Shown here piece by piece: positions 1-12,144 of a stretch of DNA of 64,000 bases. Within the stretch, counting starts at the first letter, position 1; each line of letters starts with the position of its first letter. The stretch comes from Lingula anatina. Lineage: Eukaryota; Brachiopoda; Lingulata; Lingulida; Lingulidae. The translations under genes were made by a program, and so were the position numbers. The notes under the pieces are model-generated. The model was not told the origin of the DNA. It saw only the letters and a list, made by a program, of their open reading frames with translations, and did no database searches. Where the stretch lies: assembly GCF_001039355.2 (NCBI RefSeq), contig NW_019773870.1, positions 439,870-503,869 of the forward strand, in the 5' to 3' direction.

Positions 1-193
1 CGAGCAAGATGCTCTACAGTAGAAGGTTAGGTCAATCGGTTTTAGTATAATCCTCAGAAAATTACTAACATATTTCAATTATTGTCATGGCATAAATTTA
101 AGTGAAGTGCGCCATGTGATAATGCTATTTTTGTCGACTCAAAGTGACAATAAATTTGGCTCTTCACTGCAAAACGGTATTTTACGTTTTCAG

Positions 194-343
194 TGCCTTG
201 TGGGGGAAATGCGAAATGCGTTGTTGAAAAAAAATGGGGATTAGAGGACAGGCTTATTAATAACGATGGATGCAATCAAAAAACTCACCAATTTTGTATT
301 TGTGAAAATGGCTTCGAAGGTAACCCATATGTGAACTGCACTG
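194..343 (+). CDS. EGF-like domain exon of a multi-EGF gene (partial, runs off the left edge)
   Basis: One 150-bp symmetric phase-1 exon lies between a good acceptor (pyrimidines then CAG at 191-193) and a GTAAGT donor at 344. It starts one base into a codon and ends on ACT G. The peptide begins PCGGNAKCVV, has six cysteines in EGF spacing and ends in a CICENGFEGNPYVNC-type C-terminus. It is clearly paralogous to the minus-strand exons 56456-56605 and 55307-55457. Earlier exons would lie left of the window. No later exon was recognised before the receptor gene at 13.7 kb, so the gene may be truncated by the inverted duplication. The likely role is extracellular adhesion or matrix, inferred only from the domain type. 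Confidence 0.75.
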
Positions 344-1126
344 GTAAGTCTTTTTTGAATTCCCGAGCTGTTGAGTGGAAAAAGTAATTCTGGTGCATTG
401 TACCGGTATTTCGCTTCTCATACACTCAGAACATTTAAAATGATTTGCGCAAGGATTAACTGTATATCTAAGCTTACGCCTTCTCCTACAATGTGCCCAT
501 AAACACTCAAATGCTGAGCTTACCTACGCCCCGATGTTAATGTGCATCTGACACCTCATCAAATATTAATTGAATTGGGTAATGTTTTATCTGTTCAGCA
601 CCTGTTTGATTTTATGGACACATTTCTACTAAGAAGGCCAAACGTATCCAATTTTAAATCAAACTCTGACAAAAAAAAAAAAGGGTAGCATTTAATCCCA
701 TACTGTATATGAGTTATTATGTAGAAACTGAGCTCAAACGATCAAGCAGAAGTGATTGTTGGTTTGTGTGAGCTTTCATGCTTGTGCAGCACATATGTAC
801 ACTTCACTGTTCTTTACAATTTTAACCACTTTGTTTTAAGCCACTTGTTTTCTTTAATATAAAAAAATTACACTTAAATACACACATACCATGTGGTGGA
901 GTTAGGCAATGTAAGTATATAATTGGCATCTTTCCATTTGTTCCAGCCCAGTAATCAATTCCTAAGAGAGGACAAAAAGGAATCTTCCCGCAAATGACCA
1001 CAAATAACCTATGATGAAATTGCAGCCGTTATTATTAAAGTAACAAATACTGAAACAAGAGTTGAATCAATGAAATTATATTGGCATTTACTGTAGCCAT
1101 TCGGTTTATCAAAATGTCAATAAACA
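344..1126. other. Non-coding flank inside the inverted arm
   Basis: I see no exon or RNA gene here. The sequence is homologous, inverted, to about 54530-55306 with point changes and small indels. It is intronic or intergenic to the EGF exon at 194-343. Confidence 0.6.
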
Positions 1127-1717
1127 ATTTTCGTCAAATAACAACTCGCTGCTATCATAATTTTCTTGTAAGAAAAATACCAGCTGAGGTTCATAGCTGT
1201 GTGATGACTTCCCCGATAGCAAGTGCCGAACTCTTAGGTAAATAATTCACTCTAGCCTGTGAACGTGACATTAACAGTATAAAAATTGTAATCGACTTGC
1301 CTTATTATTACCTTATATGTCCAGCTTAATTATGTTTATTTCATTTTCAGTTCATTACCATCATATGTTATCCGCCTTCATTATGTTTTTTTGGCTTGCC
1401 ATATAATAATATTACCTTACATGTCCAGCTGTTTATTTCATTTTCATTTGATTACCATTATATGTTATCCACCTTTATTATAACAAGTTTTCTTACTTCA
1501 GTATAACCTAACTAATGTACATGTACACCCATTTGTTATTATTATTATTGTTATTATTATTTATTTATTTTTAATTTTTATTTTCTGGTTTAGTACAATG
1601 TATGTTCGTCTTCTATACAAGTGCATGTATTAGTAGCCGACTGTATCTAACTAAGATAGCCAACCCTAACATGTCCATTGTTATTATTACTATTTTTGTT
1701 TGTTGTGTGTCCTTAAT

Positions 1718-2480
1718 AGTCCGGTTGCTTAGGGCAAAAAAATGGCCGAATCGTGACACGGCGGATAAAAGCACCAAATTTTGCATGTGGGTACCTTTTG
1801 ACATACTAAATCAAATTAGAGCCGTAGCCCACAGAAAAAAATTACCGTTTGGCCAAAAAATCCAAAATGGCCGCCAATTTGTGAAATTCTGTAGAAATAT
1901 ATACATACCTATGTTTATTTTTATCAAATAAAGTATTTTCTCAATGTTTTCCACATCCTTATTACCCATATTATGCATATATGTCAGATAACAAACGAGT
2001 GTCCTTGGACTTTTTGAAAAATCCAAGATGGCCGCCATATGGCATAGAAATACTAGAACATGTACAAGGGTTTTCAACTAATGCCAACTAGGAAGATGCA
2101 TTGCCCACTATCTAATTTATTTTGAGTGCCTTATTACAGAAATAATATAATTGTGGTGAGTAACTAACCTTTATTCTCAGGCATTTCGAGAAAAATCCAA
2201 GATGGCCACCATATCAAAGGAACACTATAGTATACACATATAGGGCTTCTTCTGCCATGGAGTTATAATATAAATTGATAAATTAGGTTTGTTTCTGAGT
2301 ATTTTCCACATCTTTTTAATCCACATAATATATATGTGATGAGAATGTTATGTGTATCCTTTTTGAAAACAAAACAAAACAAAACAAAATGGCTACCATT
2401 AGCCATAGAAGGTGGGGTTAAGTTAATACCTGCAAGAGATAGGCTTCAACATAAAATGAAGCTAAATTCAGTTGTTTTTC

Positions 2481-2520
<40 letters not shown>

Positions 2521-4443
2521 TTTATCCCATGACACATATCTGTTAGGCAAATAATGTCCATATTTGGTCATTTTGGGGAAATCCAAGATGGCCTTCTTTT
2601 CCCCATAGGAAAACTGGTGCATTGGATTTTTTGGCACTTCTAAGGCAAATCAGGGTCATTATGATATTTTGTCAAAATACTTAAGGGTACACACTTGTTA
2701 CCCACCAGATAGATATCTCAAAGTCCAAAAAGAATGTGGGAAATACCGAGAAACAAAATTCATATTATATTGAACCCAATGTCTCTCTGGCACTAGTTGA
2801 CTGTACTATTCCTTTTGTGAATTGCAGCAATCTTGAATTTTCTCAAATACGCAAGATGCACACTTGCTACACACCAGATTTATATAGAGTATTGTTAATA
2901 AGGATGTCAACATGTTTGAACATCAAACGGCTTCATTTCATGTTGGAATCAATGTCTGAACTGTTCCATTAAATGACATTTTAAATGGCATTTGAATGAT
3001 ATATTCCTATCGCAACTGGCAGCTATCTTGGGTTTTCTCCGAATAGTACTCAAGGACACATACAATTTCTACACATAAAGAGTCTTTCAAAAGGACAAAT
3101 AGAATATGAAAGGGAAAACATTTAAAACAATCTGAAGTTAACTGCATTTAAATTGTACTCAGTGTATCTCTGGCATTATTTGATTATATGTACGAATATT
3201 CTAATGACAAAAGGCAGACATCTTGAATTTTTTCAGAATACCCAAAGATATATACATGCTGCAGACGAGGTATACATCATAGGGGTAATAATAAATGGAA
3301 AGAAAAACGTAAATTATTTTTAAAACAAACCCATGGTAATGTAATTGTATAACGAACCACATGCAGCAATTGAAACCCACCCATTAGTATTCCTATGTCA
3401 AATTGTAGCTATCTTGGATTTTCTCAGAATATCCAAGGATGCACACTGTTTACCCACCAGATATATATCATATGACTAATAAGGATGGGCAAAACTTGAT
3501 AAGCAAACACAATTTCACCCTGGTAGTAGATGAAAAGCCATGGATGTGCAGTTGTAATTCCGGTAGTATTCCTATGGCCAATGATGGCCATCTTGGATTT
3601 TCTCAAAATGATTAAATATGCACATTTATTACCTGCTAGATATGTATCACACTGTAATGATACTGTGTAAAACACTGAAAAAATAAACTGAATTTGATAG
3701 TGAATTATGTTTTTCCTAGCTGGCATTAGTTCTAACCCTTTGTAATACTAGAAGAATTCCTATGACATATGGCGGCCATCTTGGATTTTCTCAAAATGCC
3801 TAAGAATACATGTTAGTTACTCACCACATACATATTGTGTGGGTGGAAAGGATGTGGAAAACACTCAGAAACAAACTTAATTTGATAGTGGAAAATTAAT
3901 CATTCCAGTTGCCATTAGTTGAATCCCTCCTATACTAGAATTCCTGTGGCATATGGCAGCCATCTTGGATTTTCCAAAATGCCCAAGAACACTTCGTAGT
4001 TACTCACCACAAACATATTATGTGGGTAACAAATATCTGAGAAACAGACTTAATTTGATAGTGGACAACGTATCTTTCTAGCTGGTATTAGTTGTGCACT
4101 AGTATTCCTATGGCTGTTTCTATGGCATATGACAGCCATCTTGGATTTTTTCAAAAAGTCCAAGGGAACTTGTTTGCTATCTGACATATATGAATAAAAT
4201 GGGTAATTAGGGTGTGGAAAACTCTGAGAAAATAATTTATTTGATAAAAATCAACATGGGTATGTACATATTTCTAAAGAATTCCATAAATTGGCGGCCA
4301 TTTTGGATTTTTGACCAAACGGTAAATTGTTTGAGAGGGCTACGGCTCTAATTTGATTTAGAATGTCAAAAGGTAAGTACATGCCAAATTTGGTGCTTTT
4401 ATCCGCCGTGTCACGATTTTTTCCTTAAGCCACCGGACTATAN
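1718..4443. repeat. Giant fold-back element with internal arrays in opposite orientation
   Basis: The termini are long inverted repeats: 1718-1900 and 4270-4443 share TAGTCCGGTKGCTTA at the tip, then GTGACACGGCGGATAAAAG and AAATCAAATTAGAGCCGTAG. Inside, a unit of roughly 185 bp repeats, each containing a form of AAAATCCAAGATGGCCGCC. Five copies point one way (near 1860, 2023, 2195, 2385 and 2580) and nine the other (near 2823, 3020, 3215, 3405, 3585, 3772, 3957, 4132 and 4297). No transposase frame is seen. The architecture is that of a Foldback-type non-autonomous DNA element or an inverted satellite. One undetermined base lies at 4443. Confidence 0.75.
2487..2521 (+). repeat. (ATT)n microsatellite
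   Basis: Perfect trinucleotide run in the centre of the fold-back element. Confidence 0.9.
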
Positions 4444-4539
4444 AGTGTGTGGGTGTTTGTGTGCGATTCATAAGTCAAAAAATGTAAAAATGTAAGATTA
4501 TATATTTATTTGCTACTGAAAAAAAAAAATTTTCGTCAA

Positions 4540-5745
4540 TGCATGTGGAGTTTTTAAGGTGTTCTTAAATCTGAGCATCCGCTTAGCTTTTACTATGTAA
4601 GAGAGCCACATATGAGGACCTGCGCTCAATACTTCCTACAAAGAAAGTAAAGAACAGGAAGCAATCTTATGCAGAACTTGTGAAAAGGAGTTAGGTCCCC
4701 AGGTAAACGTGGTACAATTTGTAAAGCATGCCAATACAGTCAATATATGTAAACACTCTTGTTGAAAATAATGGAATATTCCAAAAGGGTATTATATTTC
4801 AATACGTTCAAATTAAGACAGAGCTCATTGGCGTTTATTATAATCCCAGGAGCGGATCCAGAATTTTTTAAGGGGGGGGGGGTGCTTTTAAGGATTGACA
4901 GGCCTCGGAGACCGAAACACCTTTTTTTTTAGTAAAATCTCAACCCTAAAAGCTGATACAAGGTCATCAGACAGTCAATTATGCCAAGTATTTAACAGTG
5001 CCAACAAATATATTTTTGTGTCCCTCTCCAATTTTATAACAAAATCATTCAAGAAAAGAAATGAAATGGTTGCTCTGCTTGGTAACTCTTAGCATATCCC
5101 GTAAAAATGTAAGTGTATGGTCCCGATGTTGTGAGAAGTGACTCACATATAAGAGCAGCGGTGAATTGTCGTGCGGTTTGGTCGTGTTTGGGATATGTTC
5201 CCCATATTTTTCCTCAATTTTACACGTTAATTTAAAAACATCTCAAATTTTGGAAAATATCTCCTGTCATTTAATATGACAAAAATGGTGATTTCGTTAC
5301 ATCTTTTAGATTCTTTTTCAGTCGAGCCCCACGACTTTCATTCATGACCCAAAAAAGATTAAAAAAGGCAAGAAAGGAACAATTAAAGACAACTTCGGTT
5401 CTACTACTGCATTGCCTGTGGTCCATTATTTCTTTTGAATACAACCTAGCATTGCACCTTTTAAAATTTTTGGTTTGGTACAAAAATTATACTTTGTAAG
5501 AATGAGAGAGAAAAGCGTATACTTTCTTTGATTGCGCCAGATTAGAAATATTTTTTGTGAGCAATGTGTTGTGAACTTGAAGCAAACAACTGAACTAGTT
5601 CACATCAGACTATCAGACTACAAGAACACTTCCTCCCTGTGCGAAAAAGAGAGAGTACGCGTGCGCACGTGTGTATATGATTTTAGTATTATAAAGAAAG
5701 TTTTATTTTAGGAAAAAAGTATGCACACCATAATACTTAAATGAC

Positions 5746-5805
<60 letters not shown>

Positions 5806-6180
5806 TAAAAATTATTTTGAGTTTAAAATCCATACTAACATGTTCAGAAGACTTTACGTATACATAAAACAAATTCTTAAGAAGTTAATTATTAGGAGTA
5901 GATAAATGAAAATTTACAGAACTTAACGACAAAAAATAAAAAAAAATATTATTAGTAGTATTCTCGATAAAATTTACGGATTCTCACATAAAAGCACATA
6001 CAGTACATAACTAAAATATGTTTCTTATAAAAAAAGCAATCAGTTCTAGGAAAGAAACAGCCTTATTTGCACACAGAAAAGATTATAAGTAGAACATCTT
6101 TATTTCTCACAGTGCAAAAATGCAATTACTATAAAATTTGTAAAATCAATTTAAAAGTCGATTAATCAAAATATTTCCTG
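4540..6180. other. Gene-free part of the left inverted arm
   Basis: No coding exon is seen. The block matches 52910-54510 in reverse. It contains a short repeat with GGAGCGGATCC followed by a G run (4851-4882; inverted copy at 54157-54205), a motif type that often marks mobile-element ends, and a (TAA)n run at 5748-5802 whose counterpart at 53252-53294 is shorter. Confidence 0.6.
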
Positions 6181-6181
6181 A

Positions 6182-6520
6182 AGAGGTATGTCTTCAATTC
6201 TTTCTTAAATTTTTTGGTAGACTCAATTGATCGGATTTCCACTGGTAATAAAGTCCATTCCTTTGGACCTGCTGATTTAAAAGAAATGTCACCATACGTT
6301 TTTAGGCACATTTTAACCGACTCAAGTAACAATGTCTACAAACCGCAGGTTTCTTGCTGGAATATAGTGAGTGACTAATTCATTTAAGTATATCGGCCCA
6401 ACTTTGTAAAAAGCATCATGGACAAAGACTAGAAATTTAAATAAAATTCTGGCTTGCAGAGGTAGCCAATGTAACTCTTTTAAAACTGGGGTGATATGGT
6501 TACTCATGGATGTACGGGTT
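6182..6520 (-). pseudogene. C-terminal fragment of a non-LTR retrotransposon polyprotein
   Basis: The minus-strand frame reads ITPVLKELHWLPLQ, then a YLNELVTHYIPARN segment and, after a frameshift, a KSAGPKEWTLLPVEIRS segment ending in LKTYLFRKYF. This order is the well-known C-terminal tail of many jockey/CR1-like LINE ORF2 proteins. The frame is broken and only the tail is present. The inverted copy at 52640-52908 carries the same tail. The poly-T at about 6567-6595 lies upstream on this strand, so it is not this copy's tail. Confidence 0.7.
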
Positions 6521-6563
6521 TATAATCTAGCTGAGATGTTCTGAATACACTGCAGTCTTTTAA

Positions 6564-6596
<33 letters not shown>

Positions 6597-6659
6597 ACAA
6601 CCATATAAAATAGAATTACAGTAATCCAATCTGCACGCACTGGACAATAGAAGTGTCAC

Positions 6660-7800
6660 CCCTACTGAACCAATACTATGGGGGCGTTAAATGACTGTGG
6701 AATGATATGCTCCTGGTATCATTTTATTAACATCAAATTTCACAAAAAAAAAAAAAAAGGGGGAACAAAATATACATTCTACCAGATATGCAGTTTCAAG
6801 TCCAATATTAGTACTTAGTGGAATAGCCACCTGACCTAGTAATAGCTGCCAGCCTGCGAGGCAAGGATTCATAAAATGTTGCGTTCAGGGCTTATGCTGG
6901 CCCATGCATGAAACACTGAATCTAACAGAGCTTGTCTGCTGGTTGGACGGGCATTTGTCAAATGTTTTGACATATCATTCCACACATTATCCAATATTTT
7001 TGCATCCGGACTCTGGGCAGGCCACATCACCCTGCGAATGTCCTGTTGGTCATACCAATCATCAACTGCTCTGGGTCTGTGATCGACAAGGAGCATTGTC
7101 ATCCTGGTTAACAAATGGATAATTCCTGTCACCAAACATGTTAGTAATAGATGGTAACAAGCCTGACTCCAAAACATCGATATATTTATGGTAATTGATT
7201 TTTCCATCAACCACTACCAATTCACCAACGCCATAGATGCTGATGCAGCCCCACACCATGATGGATATATATGCTGCTCCGGGTTCGAAAATTCAGTGCA
7301 CGTGGTTCAAATGCTTTACCAGCAGTTCGCCAGCATCGGACCCGTCTGTCATCAGAGGTCAGACCATGGACTGTCCAGTTCCAGATCCTGTTGGCCCTAG
7401 TTGGCCCTAGTTCACTCTACGTTGCCTGTTTTGTAACGATATACAGGTAAAAGGTTTCAGTCTTGCTATTCTGCTGTACACTCTCTGAGCATGTAACCGA
7501 AATTGTAACCGAAATTGTTCCACTGTGTTGTCAACTGACAAGCAAAGTCGAAACTTGACAACCTGGACATCCAAATCTGTCGTCGGTCTTCACGGTCAGT
7601 AGTTTTTTCTTGGACGACCCATCAGAGGCAATTTGTCTCTTGATCCAGTGTTTCTATACCGAGACCAGACCCTATGCACAGTTCTGACTGAACAATTCAA
7701 CTGTATCGATATTCTGACATTGACATATATTCAGCCTCTTCAGGTTAATAACTCGACGTCTATAATCGTTAGATAATTACCTGTATCTTGCCATATTGGA
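6660..7800 (-). pseudogene. Tc1-like transposase relic
   Basis: Reading the minus strand from 7680 to 6790 gives, in scattered frames, a helix-turn-helix end with GRPRKTT near 7600, then VWGCISIYGVGELVV near 7255, a QDDNAPC catalytic-region motif near 7090, an SPDAKILDNVWNDMSKHL segment near 7000, and a LPRRLAAI tail near 6850. This order is that of an IS630/Tc1 DDE transposase. Several frameshifts and stops make it inactive. I could not fix terminal inverted repeats. The segment is absent from the right inverted arm. Confidence 0.75.
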
Positions 7801-8154
7801 GGAAGACAGGAATAACATTTGCTGTACATGTACAAGACCAACAATACAATTCCATGGCACAGCGGTTTTATACTCATTAGTCACATTATAAGTACACCAG
7901 GCTTTATAACTACCCAAGAACTGCCTACTTTGATTACTTTAATTATTCCAGTGTGAGTAGATGTTACTAAATAATTTGTAGATTTAGCTGCAGCAGAGTC
8001 AGATAGGTGACTACGAATTGCGTCTATGTTCCTAATGTTATATACTGCTGACTTGCATATACGCTAGCAATTAATTGCTTATTCATAGAAAGTGTTCTAT
8101 CTGAAAAACACCAAGATTCTTAGCATGAGGCGTTGGTTTTATGATACTGGAGAG

Positions 8155-8595
8155 GCAGAGAGGCAGCACTGATACAAGGTTTCTGTACGGCCAATATATG
8201 TTTCAGATAAAATGCCATTTTACAGTATACTGTGCACTGATGACGTGTGATATGACTGTCTGAAATGAATGATAATGTCATCATACCATTTTTCAACATA
8301 CATTGGAGAGTAACTGCTGGATGCAACAGACCTCATCGAACACTTAGCACCTCTCATATGTTATATACTATTTTTCGACTGGAACTGAACATTCTTCCGG
8401 ACGTAAGTCTTTGTTTGAGGGTCTGTATTATCTGTAAAAAAAAACTACTTGCAAAGATTAGAATTGTCTTTTCACATACACCACCGAGACGAAGGCAGAT
8501 GGGGAGATGAAGGGAATGGGAGAGTGATATTAAAGTACGAATTTATATACTTAATGCAACACAGAGAGTAAATGAGTGTTATTCATCACTTGGCT

Positions 8596-8646
<51 letters not shown>

Positions 8647-9290
8647 GCGCACACAGTGGCACATAACCCGACACAAAATCATTTGCCAATATTTGCAGTT
8701 TACCATTATACATAGGTAGAAATGTCGAAATAAAATGGAATGGGGGTAAATGTAATTAACTGTTTGGTCCCATTTCATATTTCTCCACACAATTGACCCT
8801 TGACCTGACACAAATACCTAAAAGAAATTAGGGATCACCCGCCATATAAGATACAAAGGTTTGAACCATTTGACTTGCTTTCAAAATTGTCCAAATCTAA
8901 GACAAAGTTATCATTTTTTTTTTTTTTTTTTTTTTTTTTTGGAATGGCACATCTACTTTAACTGTGTTGCAATGAAAATGAATATTGCATTCGTTAAAAG
9001 TAACAATTGTTATAATTTTGGGTGGTGAAGTACGTAGAAATTTGGGTAAAATTTCTTGGCCTATCAACTTCCTCAGGACTATGTGAAAATCAAGGTTGTA
9101 ATGAATAGATGACATGCTTGCAACCACCATGTTAATAGTCATCGTGAGAATTACAAGAGAATTGCAAGAGCTTTGACTGGCACATTCTCTAGCCATGCTC
9201 TGATTCCGTGGTTCTTCACTGCAGGAAAAAAGTAAGTAACTTAGGTTATTAAATACAGGCTTTGATAAACAAAAAAAAAAAAACACCAAA
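8155..9290. repeat. Flank segment present three times (8.6, 27.4 and 49.4 kb)
   Basis: The part from about 8600 to 9290 recurs in direct orientation at 27437-27970, and all of 8155-9290 recurs in reverse at 49430-50575. It holds (CT)n(CA)n at 8596-8643 and poly-T at 8914-8940. A block around 9135-9225, beginning CGTGAGAATTACAAGAG, is unusually well kept in all three copies. No complete gene is visible. Confidence 0.65.
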
Positions 9291-9329
9291 ACATGATTCC
9301 GGAAATCTCAGAATTGTTTTGGGACTTTT

Positions 9330-10345
9330 TGTCATCATCATCATCATCATCATCATCATTCATAGCCAAAAGTGTTTCATTGTTTGACAAAGGCCTTGGC
9401 ATGGTTCTTCTAGCGTATTTTGTCTTGGGTTTCACACTTCCAGTTTGTTATTTTTTTCCAGCATTCGTCTAATTCATTCCTCCATCTTTTCAGAGGCTTC
9501 CCTTGTTTCTTATATGTATATCTTGGTGTCCATTCTGTCACCCTTATAATTCATCTGTTATCTTTGATTCTACTGATATGTCCTACCTATCCCCATTTCA
9601 TTTCTTTAACTATAAGAAGCACATTCTTCACTTTGGTCTGTTCTCTTATCCACTTGATGGTCATCCTATCTCATACTCTAATGTTTAACATACTTCTTTC
9701 TATCTTTTTCTGTGCCATTTGTAGCTTCTTTTCCATGTATGTATTCATTGTCCATGTCTCTAAATCAAAGGGGACAGATGGCATTGAACACTTTCCTTTT
9801 CAGACAGGTAGGGAGATTGCTACTCAATATATCTTTGTGCTTTGTAAACGCTGTCCATCCTGCATTTATTATTCTTGGGATTTCTTTCTCCAGAGTTTTA
9901 TCGCTGAGGCTGAACCGTTGCTAACGATATACATACTCTTCTACTGCTTCTATCTCCTTGTTGTTGACCTTCATTGTACAAGGGATGGTTAGTGGTCCAA
10001 ACATTACATTTGTATTGCTGGAATCATTTTAACCCACACCTGAGGCTTTCATCTGTTAGGGCCTATAGTGTTCTCTACAAATATTTAGTCTGTTAATTAC
10101 GTTCACATCACTGAATATGTTTGGTCTGTTTGTCATGAGGAAATCAATCTCATTCATTTTTTTTTTTTTTCATCTGGACCTTCCCATGTCCATCTTATTG
10201 ATGTTTTCTTTCTGGAGAAGGTGTTCATGATCTTCACGTTGTTTGCTTGCCCATTCTATCAACATTTCCACTCCCTCGTTTTTTTTCTCCACTAACAACA
10301 TTCCCTGTGGAATTCTGTTATTTACCACGGTTTATCCCGACCCAT
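9330..10345 (-). pseudogene. RTE-type LINE relic, unit A copy
   Basis: The minus strand reads in broken frames through a VEEYVY segment, DKTLEKEI, LKRKVFNA, METWTMN-like and KWIREQTKVKNVL segments typical of the reverse-transcriptase C-terminus of RTE elements. It ends in a (GAT)n tail (complement of the CAT run at 9332-9358). Frameshifts and stops are numerous. Compared with the unit B copy (28130-29465) it lacks about 360 bp carrying the catalytic part of the RT, an internal deletion after or during duplication. Plus-strand open frames here are shadows of the relic. Confidence 0.8.
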
Positions 10346-10605
10346 AACGTTATATATACATAATGGCCGATTATAATTATGTAATATTTTGTATCTGGTT
10401 GCAAGCCAGCTGTATAGACAAGCGTGAAATGGGAGTAGACAATTAATAACATTTGCCCTCATTTCCGTTCAGTTAATGTTTTGTTTTCAGCAGTTTCACT
10501 TCATTTTAAGGATAAAATGGGGATATCGGTAAATGCTTTATCAAGACGAGCCACTGTGTGTGTGTGTGTGCGTGTGTTTGTGTGTATGTCTGTGTGTGTG
10601 TGTGT

Positions 10606-10642
<37 letters not shown>

Positions 10643-11779
10643 GGGTGGTGAGAGGTGGCGGTAATTGTCAGTCCAACTGAGCTAAGATCCTACAATAACT
10701 ACAAAAATTAAAAAATAATAATTATTATCTATGATGGTGGTTTGGTTGACGTGGGTATGCTTCCGATATTGACCATAGGACATGCAGGCCTTTGGACAAT
10801 GGTTGAGAACATCCGTCTGACCATGAACCCTTTACCAGGGGCACAGATTAGTTATGTGAACATTATGACGGAGGATTGTGTCAGAAATAAGACATAGACA
10901 TATCTGTGAATATCTTGTGAAAATCATCCTTGGACCATACTACAGGGTATCCCCCAAGAAGGTAGATTTGCCATTCAACTTTTTATTTCGAGATTGTTTT
11001 AAAACGTCTGAAGCTAGGGTCCACCTATTTGCTTCCGGACCCCATATAAATGATGTCGTCGAGTTGTATTAGCAGTCTCAAATATTGCTCAAGTACCTTT
11101 AACCGATTTTACAAAAGCAGCAGTAGATGGATCTCTGGTAGTGAGTTTCAGGGTCTAAATCGAATTTTATCAAACGTCCTTCATATCTTGGATATATGTC
11201 TCATTGGAGCCCATGGGATTTTGGTCAGTAGGTCCTATAGGTCCTACAGTGGGGAAAGACACATGTTCGCCTAATTGAGTTACCACATAATCTCAATTAG
11301 ATTTGTGTTGAGATTTTGTCCTCATGTATTCATAATGGCCGATTAAATTATGTTGAATATTTTGTGTCAGGTTACAAGTCAGCTGTGCTGAGAACCATAA
11401 AATGGGATTAAACAATTAAGTGCATTTGCCCACATTCCCGTACGATTAATGTAATGTTTCACCTATCCGTAATGGTAAACTGCGAATATTGGTATATGGT
11501 TTATTTCAAGATATGAACCAATGTGTGTGTGTGAGAGAGAGAGAGAGAGAAATGAGGAACAGATGGAGGGGACGGGGTCGTGCTTGAGTTAGACAAACTA
11601 ATGAGAGAGCGAGAAGAAGGAAAAAGATGGGTAATTGCCAGCTAAACTTCATGTATACGAACGTGATGCCCTCATTCTGGTGGATTTTTTTCCCAATAGT
11701 TTCACTTGTCATCATCCGTGGTAAATAACATATACTGGTAAATATTTGCAGTCGATATATTTAATATCTGTTGTCACTC

Positions 11780-11825
<46 letters not shown>

Positions 11826-12100
11826 GTGTGTGAGAATGATATGTGTGAAAATAAGAGAGCGGTGATTGGCAGCTAGCTGAAGTGATGAGAGAGAGCAAAG
11901 AGAAAAGAAGGAGATTATAAAAAAACCGCATCAACCCAATCCGACATTAAAGAGAGGTAGATAGAGCTATCAGAAGCAATGATTGTTTTGTCATCGTTAT
12001 TCTACATAGTGTGCCATAAAAATGTCTTTAAGCCAAGCAGAATTGCTTAACCCTTGCCCAAAACAAGTAGTGTAATGTAAATCATAATTTGCACAGAGCT
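10346..12100. repeat. Dispersed repeat family R with embedded (TG)n/(GA)n, minus-oriented copies
   Basis: Three related segments (about 10346-10690, 11330-11660 and 11680-11940) each contain GTTTCAC, AACTGCGAATATTGG-like text, a (TG)n and/or (GA)n run, then GGTAATTGYCAG. The stretch 10740-11330 is the minus-oriented body of the same about 900-bp repeat seen at 48184-49090 and 62600-63470. It is duplicated at 29470-31480. No coding exon is seen. Confidence 0.7.
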
Positions 12101-12144
12101 ATACCGTTAACAGTGACATACTAGTGTATGGTTATATTAAGAAT

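Larger units (their letters stand above)
1138..4528 (+). mobile_element. Retrotransposed insertion with 11-bp target-site duplication and A-rich tail
   Basis: The right inverted arm is continuous where this 3.39-kb block sits, so the block is an insertion. It is flanked by direct repeats ATTTTCGTCAA at 1127-1137 and 4529-4539, and its right end is a run of A at about 4519-4528. That combination fits target-primed reverse transcription (LINE or SINE). Positions 1138-1717 look like non-coding 3'-UTR sequence and include an imperfect tandem duplication near 1310-1480 (TTTCATTTTCAG and ATATGTTATCC repeated). No reverse transcriptase frame is present, so it is 5'-truncated or non-autonomous. A second element (1718-4443) is nested inside. 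Confidence 0.7.
120..9290. repeat. Left arm of a large inverted duplication
   Basis: This stretch is repeated in reverse orientation at about 49430-55530. Matching landmarks are the EGF exon (194-343 versus 55307-55457), the segment ending in TTTTCGTCAA at 1137 (versus about 54525), the 4640-5800 block (versus 53250-54430), the LINE C-terminus (6182-6410 versus 52650-52908) and 8155-9290 (versus 49430-50575). The left arm is interrupted by a retro-insertion (1138-4528) and by unmatched sequence with a Tc1 relic (about 6410-8155). Alignments were made by eye, so the boundaries are approximate. Confidence 0.8.

Noticed and set aside
2336-2554. 72-codon open frame with a leucine run
   Set aside because: It is a translation of the (ATT)n microsatellite inside the fold-back repeat, with no splice or family support.
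1718-4443. CRISPR-like or bacterial tandem array
   Set aside because: Units are about 185 bp, occur in both orientations and lie in intron-bearing animal DNA; a fold-back element explains them.
9420-9992. 190-codon plus-strand open frame, hydrophobic
   Set aside because: Shadow of the minus-strand RTE LINE relic; the minus strand carries the recognisable RT motifs.
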